From CAVXZE01 sp964615365 (GTDB taxonomy: Bacteria > Myxococcota_A > UBA9160 > UBA6930): a stretch of DNA of 64,000 bases. Under the pieces are notes generated by a model. It did no database searches. It worked only from the letters and a program-made list of their open reading frames with translations, and was not told the DNA's origin. How positions within the stretch are numbered: the stretch's first letter is position 1; every line of letters begins with the position of its first letter. Both the position numbers and the translations under genes were made by a program. Of this stretch, positions 51,889 to 60,132 are shown one piece after another. The stretch covers positions 1 to 64,000 of the forward strand of contig CAZTOU010000021.1 of assembly GCA_964615365.1 (NCBI GenBank), given 5' to 3'.

Positions 51889-53115
51889 ATGGCCATCGAC
51901 TTCACCTTTTCCGAGGATGTCCAGCTGGCGATCGACCACACCAGGAAGTTCATGGACGACATCGTCCGCCCCGCCGAGCAGGAGATCGATCGCTACCCGG
52001 ACTCGCGAGAGGTCCTGGTCAAGCAGGTCATCCACATGCGCAAGGCCGCCCAGGAGTGGGGCCTCTGGCTCCCCCACATGCCGGAAGATCTCGGCGGCAT
52101 GGGCCTGGGACACGTGGCCATGGCCGCCGTCTCCGCCGAAGCCGGAAAGACCCGCTACGGCCCCTTCGCCCTCAATGCCCACGCACCCGACGAAGGCAAC
52201 ATGCACACCCTGCTGCACTGGGCGACGCCCGAGCAGAAGGAGAAGTACCTGAAGCCGCTGTGCAAGGGTGTGGTGCGCTCGTGTTTCGCCATGACCGAGC
52301 CCGACGTCGCGGGATCCGACCCGACGCTGATCCAGACCAAGGCCGTCGAGAAGGACGATCACTGGCTGATCAACGGCCACAAGTGGTTCATTTCCGGCGC
52401 CGGCGGTGCCAGCTTCGCAATCCTGATCGCCCGCACCGAGGAAGATCCGGAGGTCCCGCAGGCAGTCAACTCGGCATTCCTGGTCGACATTCCGTCCGAA
52501 GGCTGGGACATCCTGCGCGACATCGAGACCATGAGCGGTGGTCACAACCACGCCGAAATCAAGATCACCAACTTGAAGGTGCCCAAGGAGAACATGCTGG
52601 GCGATCGGGGGCAGGGCCACCGACTGGGCCAGTACCGCCTCGGCCCGGCCCGGCTCGCGCACTGCATGCGCTGGATCGGCCAGGCCGAAAACGCGCTCAA
52701 CATGACGATCGACCGCGCGCTGAACCGGTTCTCGCACGGCTCGCTTCTGGCCGAGAAGCAGGGGATCCAGTGGATGATCGCGGACTCGACCATGGAGCTC
52801 TACCAGTGCAAGCTGATGGTGCTTCACGCGGCCTACAGGATCGACAAGGGTCTCGACTTCAAGAGCGAGGTCTCGATGGCCAAGCACTTCGTCGCCAACG
52901 CCCTCGGACGGATCATCGACCGCGCGATCCAGGTCCACGGGGCGCTGGGATACAGCACGGATTCACCGCTCTCCGGAATGGCGACCCAGGCCCGCTGGGC
53001 GCGCTTCGCCGACGGTGCCGACGAGATCCACCAGTGGCGGATCGCCCAGCGCGCCATCGAGGCCTATTCGAAGACAGGAAGCGTGAGTGTGGCCGCGGGA
53101 GACATGCCCCTGTAG
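51889..53115 (+). CDS. Acyl-CoA dehydrogenase-family protein
   Basis: 408 aa, GAGGAG upstream. CFAMTEPDVAGSDPTLIQTK and INGHKWFISGAGGASFAILI are the substrate and FAD loops; EVSMAKHFVANALGRIIDRA and QVHGALGYSTDSPLS are the C-terminal FAD-contacting parts. It should be a FAD-dependent 2,3-dehydrogenase of an acyl-CoA. First gene of a three-gene operon with DAPG-hydrolase-like and alginate-lyase-like genes, 23 bases before the next start. Confidence 0.9.
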   Translation: MAIDFTFSEDVQLAIDHTRKFMDDIVRPAEQEIDRYPDSREVLVKQVIHMRKAAQEWGLWLPHMPEDLGGMGLGHVAMAAVSAEAGKTRYGPFALNAHAPDEGNMHTLLHWATPEQKEKYLKPLCKGVVRSCFAMTEPDVAGSDPTLIQTKAVEKDDHWLINGHKWFISGAGGASFAILIARTEEDPEVPQAVNSAFLVDIPSEGWDILRDIETMSGGHNHAEIKITNLKVPKENMLGDRGQGHRLGQYRLGPARLAHCMRWIGQAENALNMTIDRALNRFSHGSLLAEKQGIQWMIADSTMELYQCKLMVLHAAYRIDKGLDFKSEVSMAKHFVANALGRIIDRAIQVHGALGYSTDSPLSGMATQARWARFADGADEIHQWRIAQRAIEAYSKTGSVSVAAGDMPL

Positions 53116-53138
53116 GATCTCGATCAAGGTTGATCGCC

Positions 53139-54005
53139 GTGAAGACCGTGACCCACTACCCGATTGCCCACCAAAGGCAATTTGCGCTGAACAGGGAGCG
53201 CGTTCGGGGAAAGCCGTACGAGAAGTACTTCAACAGCGAGCTTCTGTTCCCTGAGGATGTCCTGCCTGCCATCAAGGAACCGATGGCGGTCTCGAAAGCC
53301 CTGGACCCGAGCCCAGACGCGCTGAACACGCTGCTCGAACCAGGGTATCACGAGGTGGAGACCGGCTTCTGCGAGCTCCCCGACGGAACCGCCTACACGA
53401 CCAGCCTGGTTCCCTTTCCCGGCTGCACGGGGGAGATGTTCCAGTGGTGGTTCTGGTGGCACTCGGTGGAACCTTCTCGCTACACGCTCTGGTATCCGTA
53501 CAGCCACGTTTCGGCTGACCCGGTGAATCGCGAAGTCCTCACCGCACCCGGGCTGAGCCACGAGCAACGCTACATCGGCAACACGCACCGGGTGACGGAG
53601 TACATCGGCGAGCGTCGGGTGAGGATCTCGATCCGATTCGTCGATCCGGCCGAGCTGGGCTTCGACACCTCCCGCTTCGCCGAGGCCGGCATCGTCGGTC
53701 ATGCCTGCGCCGAGGTGAGCCTGCTCCGGCCCGACCTGCCGATGACGACCATGGTCCACCTCGTCCGGGAGACGGAGGACGGAATCGAGCTGCGCAGTCG
53801 CTACTGGATCGGCCACCGGATGCGGCTGAACCTGCTCGGTCCATCACGGTCTCTTCCCTTGGATGGCCTGCTGTCGAGCCTCGGTCTCAAGAAACGACTG
53901 GTCGGACAGCGAGTGGCCTACGACCAGCTCCTCCACGACCAGCTCGAGTGGACGCACCTGGCCTCGTTCCTGGCGGACATCTACCGGGAGTTCGGGCCGC
54001 AGTGA
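53139..54005 (+). CDS. DAPG-hydrolase (PhlG/phloretin hydrolase)-like protein
   Basis: 288 aa from GTG 53139, with AAGG 9 bases upstream. GEMFQWWFWWHSVEPSRYTL and WYPYSHVSADP plus the late HDQLEWTHLASFLADIYREF fit the DAPG hydrolase fold, whose His and Glu residues bind a metal and cleave a C-C bond of acylphloroglucinols. Exact substrate unknown. Its stop overlaps the next start (GTGA), so the two are translationally coupled. Confidence 0.75.
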   Translation: MKTVTHYPIAHQRQFALNRERVRGKPYEKYFNSELLFPEDVLPAIKEPMAVSKALDPSPDALNTLLEPGYHEVETGFCELPDGTAYTTSLVPFPGCTGEMFQWWFWWHSVEPSRYTLWYPYSHVSADPVNREVLTAPGLSHEQRYIGNTHRVTEYIGERRVRISIRFVDPAELGFDTSRFAEAGIVGHACAEVSLLRPDLPMTTMVHLVRETEDGIELRSRYWIGHRMRLNLLGPSRSLPLDGLLSSLGLKKRLVGQRVAYDQLLHDQLEWTHLASFLADIYREFGPQ

Positions 54006-55357
54006 TACGGAGAGTGCCGCCTGGATCTCGATGGCGGTGGGTGCTCCCTCTCGTTCTCACACTCATACTGATTTCTGTCGTCGTGATCCTTTGCGCGTAC
54101 GGGCCACTGCTCAAGACGTTGATTCCTCTTCGCGCCGCGTATCCGGTGCGGCCGAGTCCCACGATCGCCGAACCGATTCCCCACTTGTTCTCCCACGACG
54201 AGAAGGTGCTTCGGCGCAATCGCACACTGATACAGAGAGGGCAAGCATCTGCGACCTTGCGCGATGCCTATGAAGCTCTATTGGCCGAGGCCGATTCCCT
54301 CCTCACCGTGGGGCCTTTCTCGGTGGCCGACAAGCCCATTGGCCCCCGCGGTGGATCGGTTCACGACTTCTACACGCTGTCTCCCTACTTCTGGCCCAAT
54401 GGTTTCATTCCGGGGGGAAAACCTTACTTCTATCGGGATGGGCTCCGGAACCCCGAAGCCGATTCCGATCGATACGACAGTGTTCGGCTCTCCCGATTCA
54501 CCCACGCGGTGCGGGTATCGAGCCTCGCCTACTACTTCAGCGGTAGAGCGGATTTCGCTGAACGTACTGCCGTGCTCCTGCGGACCTGGTTCTTGGATTC
54601 GAGGACAGGGATGAATCCACACCTGGCCAATGCCCAGGCGATGCCCGGCTGGGCGGACGGGTGGAACTGGGGGATGATCCGCCTCCGGGATTTCGCAGAG
54701 CTGACCGATGCCGCCCGACTGCTCCAGGGGTCGGAGCCATCGAGCGACTTCGATCACGTCGGTCTCCAACAGTGGTATCGAGATCTACTGAACTGGATTT
54801 CTGACCATCCCTTCGGAAGACGCGAATACAGGAAGCCGAACAATCACGGGACCTGGTTCGACGCTGCCGTCGCCGGAATCGCCTTGTTCGTGGGCGACGA
54901 GGCGACGGCTCGCGGCCTCATCCAGGCGAGCGCCGAGCTTCGCATCGGGCGGGCGATCAACCCCGATGGCTCCCAGCCTCAGGAGCTGAGCCGGTCGATA
55001 CCGATTCACTACTCCATCTTCAATCTGGAAGCGCTGACCAGAATTTCCCAGATCGGGGAACGAATCGAGATCGATGTGTGGGGCTACGAGGGTCCCGAGG
55101 GGCAGTCCATCGGCAGGGCTCTCCGCTGGCTGCATCGAGCACTCGTCGAGAAAGGCGCAGATTCTCGGATCGACCGGGAGGTGATCGAGAGAGATCTGGA
55201 CCGACGGAACAGGCGGAAGCTCCTCTCGATTCTCGGAGCACATCGGGAGAGACTCGAAGCCTCGCACTCGCCCGTTCCGGAATGGATCGAAGAGCTGAGG
55301 GATCACCTCGCCCAGGACCTGATCAATGAGGGGTGGGAGGGGTTGCTCACCCGCTGA
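54002..55357 (+). CDS. Alginate-lyase (PL5)-family exported protein
   Basis: 451 aa from GTG 54002. An N-terminal membrane anchor (WVLPLVLTLILISVVVILCA) leads to the (alpha/alpha) toroid of AlgL-type lyases: YTLSPYFWPNGFIP, NAQAMPGWADGWNWGMIRL and KPNNHGTWFDAAVAGIALF, the last with the Asn-His catalytic motif. It may depolymerise a uronate polymer or be a related periplasmic enzyme. Its coupling to a hydrolase of aromatic ketones is unusual. Confidence 0.75.
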   Translation: MIRRVPPGSRWRWVLPLVLTLILISVVVILCAYGPLLKTLIPLRAAYPVRPSPTIAEPIPHLFSHDEKVLRRNRTLIQRGQASATLRDAYEALLAEADSLLTVGPFSVADKPIGPRGGSVHDFYTLSPYFWPNGFIPGGKPYFYRDGLRNPEADSDRYDSVRLSRFTHAVRVSSLAYYFSGRADFAERTAVLLRTWFLDSRTGMNPHLANAQAMPGWADGWNWGMIRLRDFAELTDAARLLQGSEPSSDFDHVGLQQWYRDLLNWISDHPFGRREYRKPNNHGTWFDAAVAGIALFVGDEATARGLIQASAELRIGRAINPDGSQPQELSRSIPIHYSIFNLEALTRISQIGERIEIDVWGYEGPEGQSIGRALRWLHRALVEKGADSRIDREVIERDLDRRNRRKLLSILGAHRERLEASHSPVPEWIEELRDHLAQDLINEGWEGLLTR

Positions 55358-55484
55358 CCCCTCCTTCGCGCCGCTCTTCGGCCTCGGTGTCGATGGTGCG
55401 CTCCGGCGCGTGACCAGATCCCACCACGATGAGTACGACTTGCTCGGTCCAGCCGTCTCGCAGCCAACGCCGCTCGATAGCGCG

Positions 55485-57122
55485 CTAGGGCGCGCCGTAG
55501 CCCGGGGGGTGGCGGAAGTCGCCCGCGGCGGAGAAGAGCTGCTGGGCGGCGACCAGGAGCCCGGCGTCCTGCCACCGCCGCGCGACGAGCTGGGCACCGA
55601 TGGGGAGCCCTTCTTTGCTCGCCCCGATCGGGATCACGACGACCGGATTCCCCGTGGCGTTGAAGGGGACGGTGTAGCTGACGGTCGCTTCCCAGTAGGA
55701 GACCAAGCGGTCGTCGACGGGAAGCGTGACGCCGTCGTAGACGGGCAGGGGGCCCATCATCCCCGTCGGAGCCTGATGCTCGAAGGCCGGGATGAAGCTG
55801 ACGGGGCAGACGAAGACATCGTAGGGGGAGAGGAACGTCTCCATCCGGGCGATGATCTCGTTACGATCTTTGAGGGTCTTCTTGTAGTTCGCGAGTGAGA
55901 ATGGGAAGGCTCTGGTGTCTCGTCGCAGCAGGTAGCGGAAGAACCGCACCGGGGCGAGATCGCCGCCGATCTCCATGCCGCCCAGATCGCTGTAGACGCG
56001 CCAGATCTCTGCCAGGTCTTCGGAGCTGGGTGTGGCCCGCTCCGTCGGAAAGCCGGCTTTCTCCAACGAAGCGATGAATCTTCCCAAGGCGGCACCTGTG
56101 TCGTCGGAGACGGGCTGCTCGGGGAACTCGTCGGTCCAGCCGATCCGGAGTGCGGCCGGGGGCTTCGGGTCGGGGTAGACGACGGGAAATCCAGGCACGT
56201 CTACTTCGCGAGGGTCCGCGCCGGCGATGAGGGAGAAGGCCAGCGCGAGATCCTCGATGGATCGCGCCAACGGTCCGTAGCTGAGCCGATGCCACCACGG
56301 CTGGAATCCACCGCCGGGCATGCCGTCGGTGATTCCCGCGCCCGAGACGCGCTTCTCGGTCGGCTTGTGGCCGAAGATCCCGGTGGAGTGCGCAGGGATC
56401 CGGATCGAGCCACCCACGTCGGCCCCCATTCCGAGCGGAGAGAGCCCGGCCGCGATGGCGGCGCTCTCGCCACCGCTACTACCGCCGGGGGTTCGGCCGA
56501 GGTCCCACGGGTTGTTGGTGGTTCCGAAGATCGGGTTGGAGCTCTGGATGTCCATCCCGAGGATCGGCTGGTTGGTCTTGCCGAGCACGATGGCACCCGC
56601 CTCTTTGAGCCTCGCCACCATCGTGGCGTCCTCCTCCGCCACGTAGTCGATCTGGGGGAGGTAGCCGTTGGTGGTCCGCAGCCCCTTCGTCGCGAACTGG
56701 TCCTTGATGGTCACCGGGACTCCGTGGAGGGGCCCCCAGCGCTCACCACGCGCCAGCGCCTCGTCGGCGGCAATGGCGCGCGCCCGCGCCTCCGGGTTCA
56801 CCTGGATGACGGCGTTCAATGCCCCGTTGTAGGCGTAGATCTGGCTCAGGTGCGCGTCGACGACCTCGAGCGCGCTGAGCTCCCCGGCTCGAATCCTCGC
56901 CGCGAGCTCGCTCGCGGTCGAGAATACGATGCCGGGCCGCAGCTTGATGGGGGCATCCGGCGGGGCCACGTAGGGCTGTGGCGTGGCTTCGCTCACGGGG
57001 TATCGAATCGAATCGACGATGAAGCGCCACTCCGTTCGGCTCACGGAGGCGACGGCGGCAATCGCGAGCAACAGGAGCAGCCCGATCACCCAGCGGAAGA
57101 CTCGGCGGATGGATCTCGACAA
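55485..57122 (-). CDS. Membrane-anchored amidase (amidase signature family)
   Basis: 545 aa from TTG 57122, with AGGGAG about 7 bases upstream. An N-terminal helix (WVIGLLLLLAIAAVASVS) anchors it. The Ser-Ser-Lys triad is in VTIKDQFATKG (Lys), PGGSSGGESAAIAAG (Ser) and GADVGGSIRIPAH (Ser). It hydrolyses an amide, perhaps of fatty acid or amino acid conjugates, outside the cytoplasm. No operon partner; it converges on the alginate-lyase-like gene. Confidence 0.9.
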   Translation of the reverse strand: MSRSIRRVFRWVIGLLLLLAIAAVASVSRTEWRFIVDSIRYPVSEATPQPYVAPPDAPIKLRPGIVFSTASELAARIRAGELSALEVVDAHLSQIYAYNGALNAVIQVNPEARARAIAADEALARGERWGPLHGVPVTIKDQFATKGLRTTNGYLPQIDYVAEEDATMVARLKEAGAIVLGKTNQPILGMDIQSSNPIFGTTNNPWDLGRTPGGSSGGESAAIAAGLSPLGMGADVGGSIRIPAHSTGIFGHKPTEKRVSGAGITDGMPGGGFQPWWHRLSYGPLARSIEDLALAFSLIAGADPREVDVPGFPVVYPDPKPPAALRIGWTDEFPEQPVSDDTGAALGRFIASLEKAGFPTERATPSSEDLAEIWRVYSDLGGMEIGGDLAPVRFFRYLLRRDTRAFPFSLANYKKTLKDRNEIIARMETFLSPYDVFVCPVSFIPAFEHQAPTGMMGPLPVYDGVTLPVDDRLVSYWEATVSYTVPFNATGNPVVVIPIGASKEGLPIGAQLVARRWQDAGLLVAAQQLFSAAGDFRHPPGYGAP

Positions 57123-57362
57123 ATCGTTCTCCCTTCTTGGGCTGTGGAGGCCTTCCTCTCGGCCCCCGTACCTGACACCGATCCCCACAGGATAGCTACA
57201 CTCACGGAGCGGAGAGATCTGGGCCAGCGGAAGGGCGAGTCAATCCTCGGAAGTGTAGGATTTCCCTTGCCATTCGTTGCCAGTCAATCGGGAGGAACGC
57301 CCGTGGCGGCACCGAAGAAGAACAAGGTGGTCGAGCTCGAGCCCAGGAAGGCCGGATGAGCC

Positions 57363-58397
57363 ATGATCCATCGCTCGATTCTCGCCACCGTCTTCGCCAG
57401 CACAATTGCCCTCGCCCCGAGTCTTGCCCAGACCCAGGCGTCATCCCCCCTGCCCGACACGGGTACGGACCGGTGGTACGCCTATGTCGACGGAAGGATC
57501 GCCGAGAACACCTCCCTCTCGGAAGAGCCGACCTACTTCACCGACCCAGAGCTCGATGACTACAAGCCCGTGCCCTCTCCCGACGGATCCCAGGTCGCGT
57601 TCTTCCGGGCCATCGACTACGGGAATGGCGACGTCACCACGTGGAAGACCAAGATCTGCGTCATGAATGCGGACGGCACCGGAATGAGGGAGCTCACCAG
57701 CGGGGACCACATGGACACGAATCCCCAGTGGACCCGCGATGGCTCGAACAGAATCGTCTGGACCCGGATGGAACGGACCCTCTCACTCTTCGGGGCCAAC
57801 TTCGTCCTGGGAATGAACGTCTACTGGACGGACCCGGGTGCCGAGCCCGGCGACGAGGAGCGCATCTCCAAGGGGTGGAGCTATGAGTTTGTCTACAGCG
57901 GGCTCACGGACGGCCGCCTGCTGGTCCGGCGCGAGGGGGCGAACGAGTACTACCTGATGACTCCGGATCCCGGAGGCGGAGCCACCTACGAGAGGGTCTC
58001 CTACCCGACTCCGAACACCCTCCTGCACAAGATCACGATCTCGCCCAGCGAAACCAGGATCGCATACATGAAGGTCGCCGACGCGGGGTGGTCCACCAAC
58101 TCCTCACCGGAGGCCTACTCCCAGGCCGTGATCGCCTACGCCGATTTCGATGCCGAGAGCCTGGCGATCTCGAACGAGGTCGAGGTGACCGAGCTCAACG
58201 AGGCCAACAACAACTGGTACGCGAGCTGGACGCGGGACGAGGACAAGCTGATCTACGCCTGCGCTGGGGACTGTCCCGAAGGCCAGAGCATCGGACAGAT
58301 CTTCGAGTACGAGCTCGCGACTCGGACGACGAAGAAGATCTCGGGCAACGATGGTCTCGAGTATCGATACCCGGCGATCAAAGGGGTCGTCAAGTAG
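57363..58397 (+). CDS. TolB-like beta-propeller exported protein
   Basis: 344 aa. Signal peptide MIHRSILATVFASTIALA. Repeats of the TolB/WD40-like type: PVPSPDGSQVAFFRA, NPQWTRDGSNRIVWTRM, KITISPSETRIAYMKV and ASWTRDEDKLIYACAGDCPE. It likely folds into a six-bladed propeller and binds a partner or polysaccharide in the periplasm. It ends shortly before the convergent enoyl-CoA hydratase gene. Upstream, a short reading frame ending PKKNKVVELEPRKAG at 57359 looks like the end of a lost gene. Confidence 0.8.
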   Translation: MIHRSILATVFASTIALAPSLAQTQASSPLPDTGTDRWYAYVDGRIAENTSLSEEPTYFTDPELDDYKPVPSPDGSQVAFFRAIDYGNGDVTTWKTKICVMNADGTGMRELTSGDHMDTNPQWTRDGSNRIVWTRMERTLSLFGANFVLGMNVYWTDPGAEPGDEERISKGWSYEFVYSGLTDGRLLVRREGANEYYLMTPDPGGGATYERVSYPTPNTLLHKITISPSETRIAYMKVADAGWSTNSSPEAYSQAVIAYADFDAESLAISNEVEVTELNEANNNWYASWTRDEDKLIYACAGDCPEGQSIGQIFEYELATRTTKKISGNDGLEYRYPAIKGVVK

Positions 58398-58419
58398 CCA
58401 GGCGCAGCTCGGGTACGGG

Positions 58420-59304
58420 TCAACCCAGCTCGCTTCGCTTTCGGGGCGTCTCCGCCGGCGCCCCCTGGCTATAGTCTGCGAAGGGCCCGTCCCGGCGGGT
58501 CACGGCGCCCTTGACGCCTTCCGCTGCGGCGACGCGCACGAACTCCCTGCCTTCGGGCGTATTCCGCATGATGCCATCCAGGATCGGGCCGAGCGTCTGC
58601 GTGCCCTGGAGGCCCATGTTGTCGTAGGCCTGATTGACGATGAGTTTCATCGCGATGAGCTGGGTGAGCGGGATGCTCGTCAGCTTCTCGGCCAGCTCCT
58701 GGACCCTCCGGTCGAGCTCTTCCAGCGGACAGGAGAAGTTGATCAGCTCGATCTCGGCGGCTTCCTTGCCGCTGATCCACTCTCCCGTGAGCGCGTAGTA
58801 CTTGGCCTTCGCCAGACCCAGGCGGTAGATCCACATGCCGCTCAGATGGCAGCCCCACACCCGCGAGTAGGGCGTGCCGAAGCGCGCATCGTCGGAGGCG
58901 ACGACCAGATCGGCGCACAGGGCCAGCTCCGACCCGCCACCCACGCAGTAGCCGTGGACCTTGGCGATGCTCGGCTTGAGCCCGCGCCACAAGCCCATGA
59001 ACCTGGGGATGTAGCTCGTGAACTGGTTGATCACCCAGTTCACGTCCATTCCCGGGTCGTACTCGCTCTCCTGGATCACCCCGTAGTGCTCGAGGCCGCT
59101 GGAGAAGTCGAACCCGCCGCAGAAGTTGTCGCCCGCTCCCTCGAGGATGATGACCTTGATGCCGTCGTCCCGATTCGCGTCCGCGAGGGCATCGTCCATT
59201 TCCTGGATCACCTCCATGCGGAGCGTGTTGGCCTTCGCCGGACGGTTCAGTGTGATCGTCGCGATCCCATTCTTCTTCGAGTACTCGACGACTTGCTCGC
59301 TCAT
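58420..59304 (-). CDS. Enoyl-CoA hydratase/isomerase family protein
   Basis: 294 aa from ATG 59304, with GGAGG upstream and ATGA overlap with the TetR stop. TITLNRPAKANTLRMEVIQE, NFCGGFDFSSGLEHYG (oxyanion loop) and VHGYCVGGGSELALCADLVV are crotonase motifs. It acts on an acyl-CoA, probably under control of the adjacent TetR gene. The FD instead of AD in the first loop is a variant seen in crotonase subgroups. Confidence 0.9.
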   Translation of the reverse strand: MSEQVVEYSKKNGIATITLNRPAKANTLRMEVIQEMDDALADANRDDGIKVIILEGAGDNFCGGFDFSSGLEHYGVIQESEYDPGMDVNWVINQFTSYIPRFMGLWRGLKPSIAKVHGYCVGGGSELALCADLVVASDDARFGTPYSRVWGCHLSGMWIYRLGLAKAKYYALTGEWISGKEAAEIELINFSCPLEELDRRVQELAEKLTSIPLTQLIAMKLIVNQAYDNMGLQGTQTLGPILDGIMRNTPEGREFVRVAAAEGVKGAVTRRDGPFADYSQGAPAETPRKRSELG

Positions 59305-59921
59305 GTTTGCCTCCATCTGATTCGGCTGCTCGGCAGCCCGTCGATCGCGGAGAGCCCCAACGCACCCGAGATCAGCGCCCAGATCTGGTCGGCTAGGCTT
59401 CGCGGATCGGGACGCTTGGCTTCGGCAAACGCGTGGGTCACAGCCTGCCGGATGGCGCCGATGATCGCGGCGGCCGCGATCCCCGCGTCGATCGTCTCGG
59501 GGATCTCACCGCTCCGCTGACCCCCCTCGATGTTTCGCCTGGCGAGTCCGATCAGCCGGTCCTGGCGCGTCGCCTCGACGCCGGCGACTTGAACCGTGCG
59601 GCTCATCTTCCCCAGCACGATGGGTGCAAGCGGCTCGCCGTAGAGAAAGGCGACGAGATCCTGGAGCCGCCGGAGCTCGCGTTCGGCCCAGGGCTCCTCG
59701 AGATCGAGTTCCTGGTTCACGACGCCGTCGTAGCGATCGTAGAAGTCGTCGATGACCGCCGAGAGGGCTCCGGCCTTGGATCCGAAATAGTGGTAGGGGA
59801 GGCCATTGGAGACGCCCGCGAGCCGCGCCAGCTCCCCCATCTCGAAGTCGCCCCCTCCCTCGATCAGGGATTGTCCAGCGGCGGCAATCAGGTGGGTGCG
59901 GGTTTCTCTTCCACGTGCCAT
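59301..59921 (-). CDS. TetR-family regulator, co-transcribed with enoyl-CoA hydratase
   Basis: 206 aa. HTH: HLIAAAGQSLIEGGGDFEMG and LARLAGVSNGLPYHYFGSK. Its stop overlaps the hydratase start, so both share a transcript; it probably represses its own operon. A palindrome lies 51-69 bases upstream of its start. Confidence 0.9.
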   Translation of the reverse strand: MARGRETRTHLIAAAGQSLIEGGGDFEMGELARLAGVSNGLPYHYFGSKAGALSAVIDDFYDRYDGVVNQELDLEEPWAERELRRLQDLVAFLYGEPLAPIVLGKMSRTVQVAGVEATRQDRLIGLARRNIEGGQRSGEIPETIDAGIAAAAIIGAIRQAVTHAFAEAKRPDPRSLADQIWALISGALGLSAIDGLPSSRIRWRQT

Positions 59922-59971
59922 GCGGGCCAGGGGATCTCCTGCGTCGATCTCAGGAGCATAGAGAGAGATTG

Positions 59972-59990
59972 AATTGAAGTCAACTCAATT
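59972..59990. promoter_or_regulatory. TetR operator-like inverted repeat
   Basis: AATTGA (59972-59977) and TCAATT (59985-59990) flank 7 bases, in the gap between the divergent TetR and DUF3604 genes. It is AT-rich against a GC-rich background. Confidence 0.5.
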
Positions 59991-60132
59991 TCTGATGTCT
60001 GCCCTTCCCGCTCCCTATCTCTTGGAGTGGCGAGGCCCCGGAGCCTCGCCCCGTTGGAATCGCGGGACATCCACGCCATACCCCTCCGGCGCTCCTCCCC
60101 GTATGATGGTCCGCCCAAGAGGAGGGGCGTCA

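Noticed and set aside
59974..60132. Longer N-terminus of DUF3604 copy 2
   Set aside because: Overlaps the TetR operator and the divergent promoter, and GTG 60133 has a strong ribosome site.
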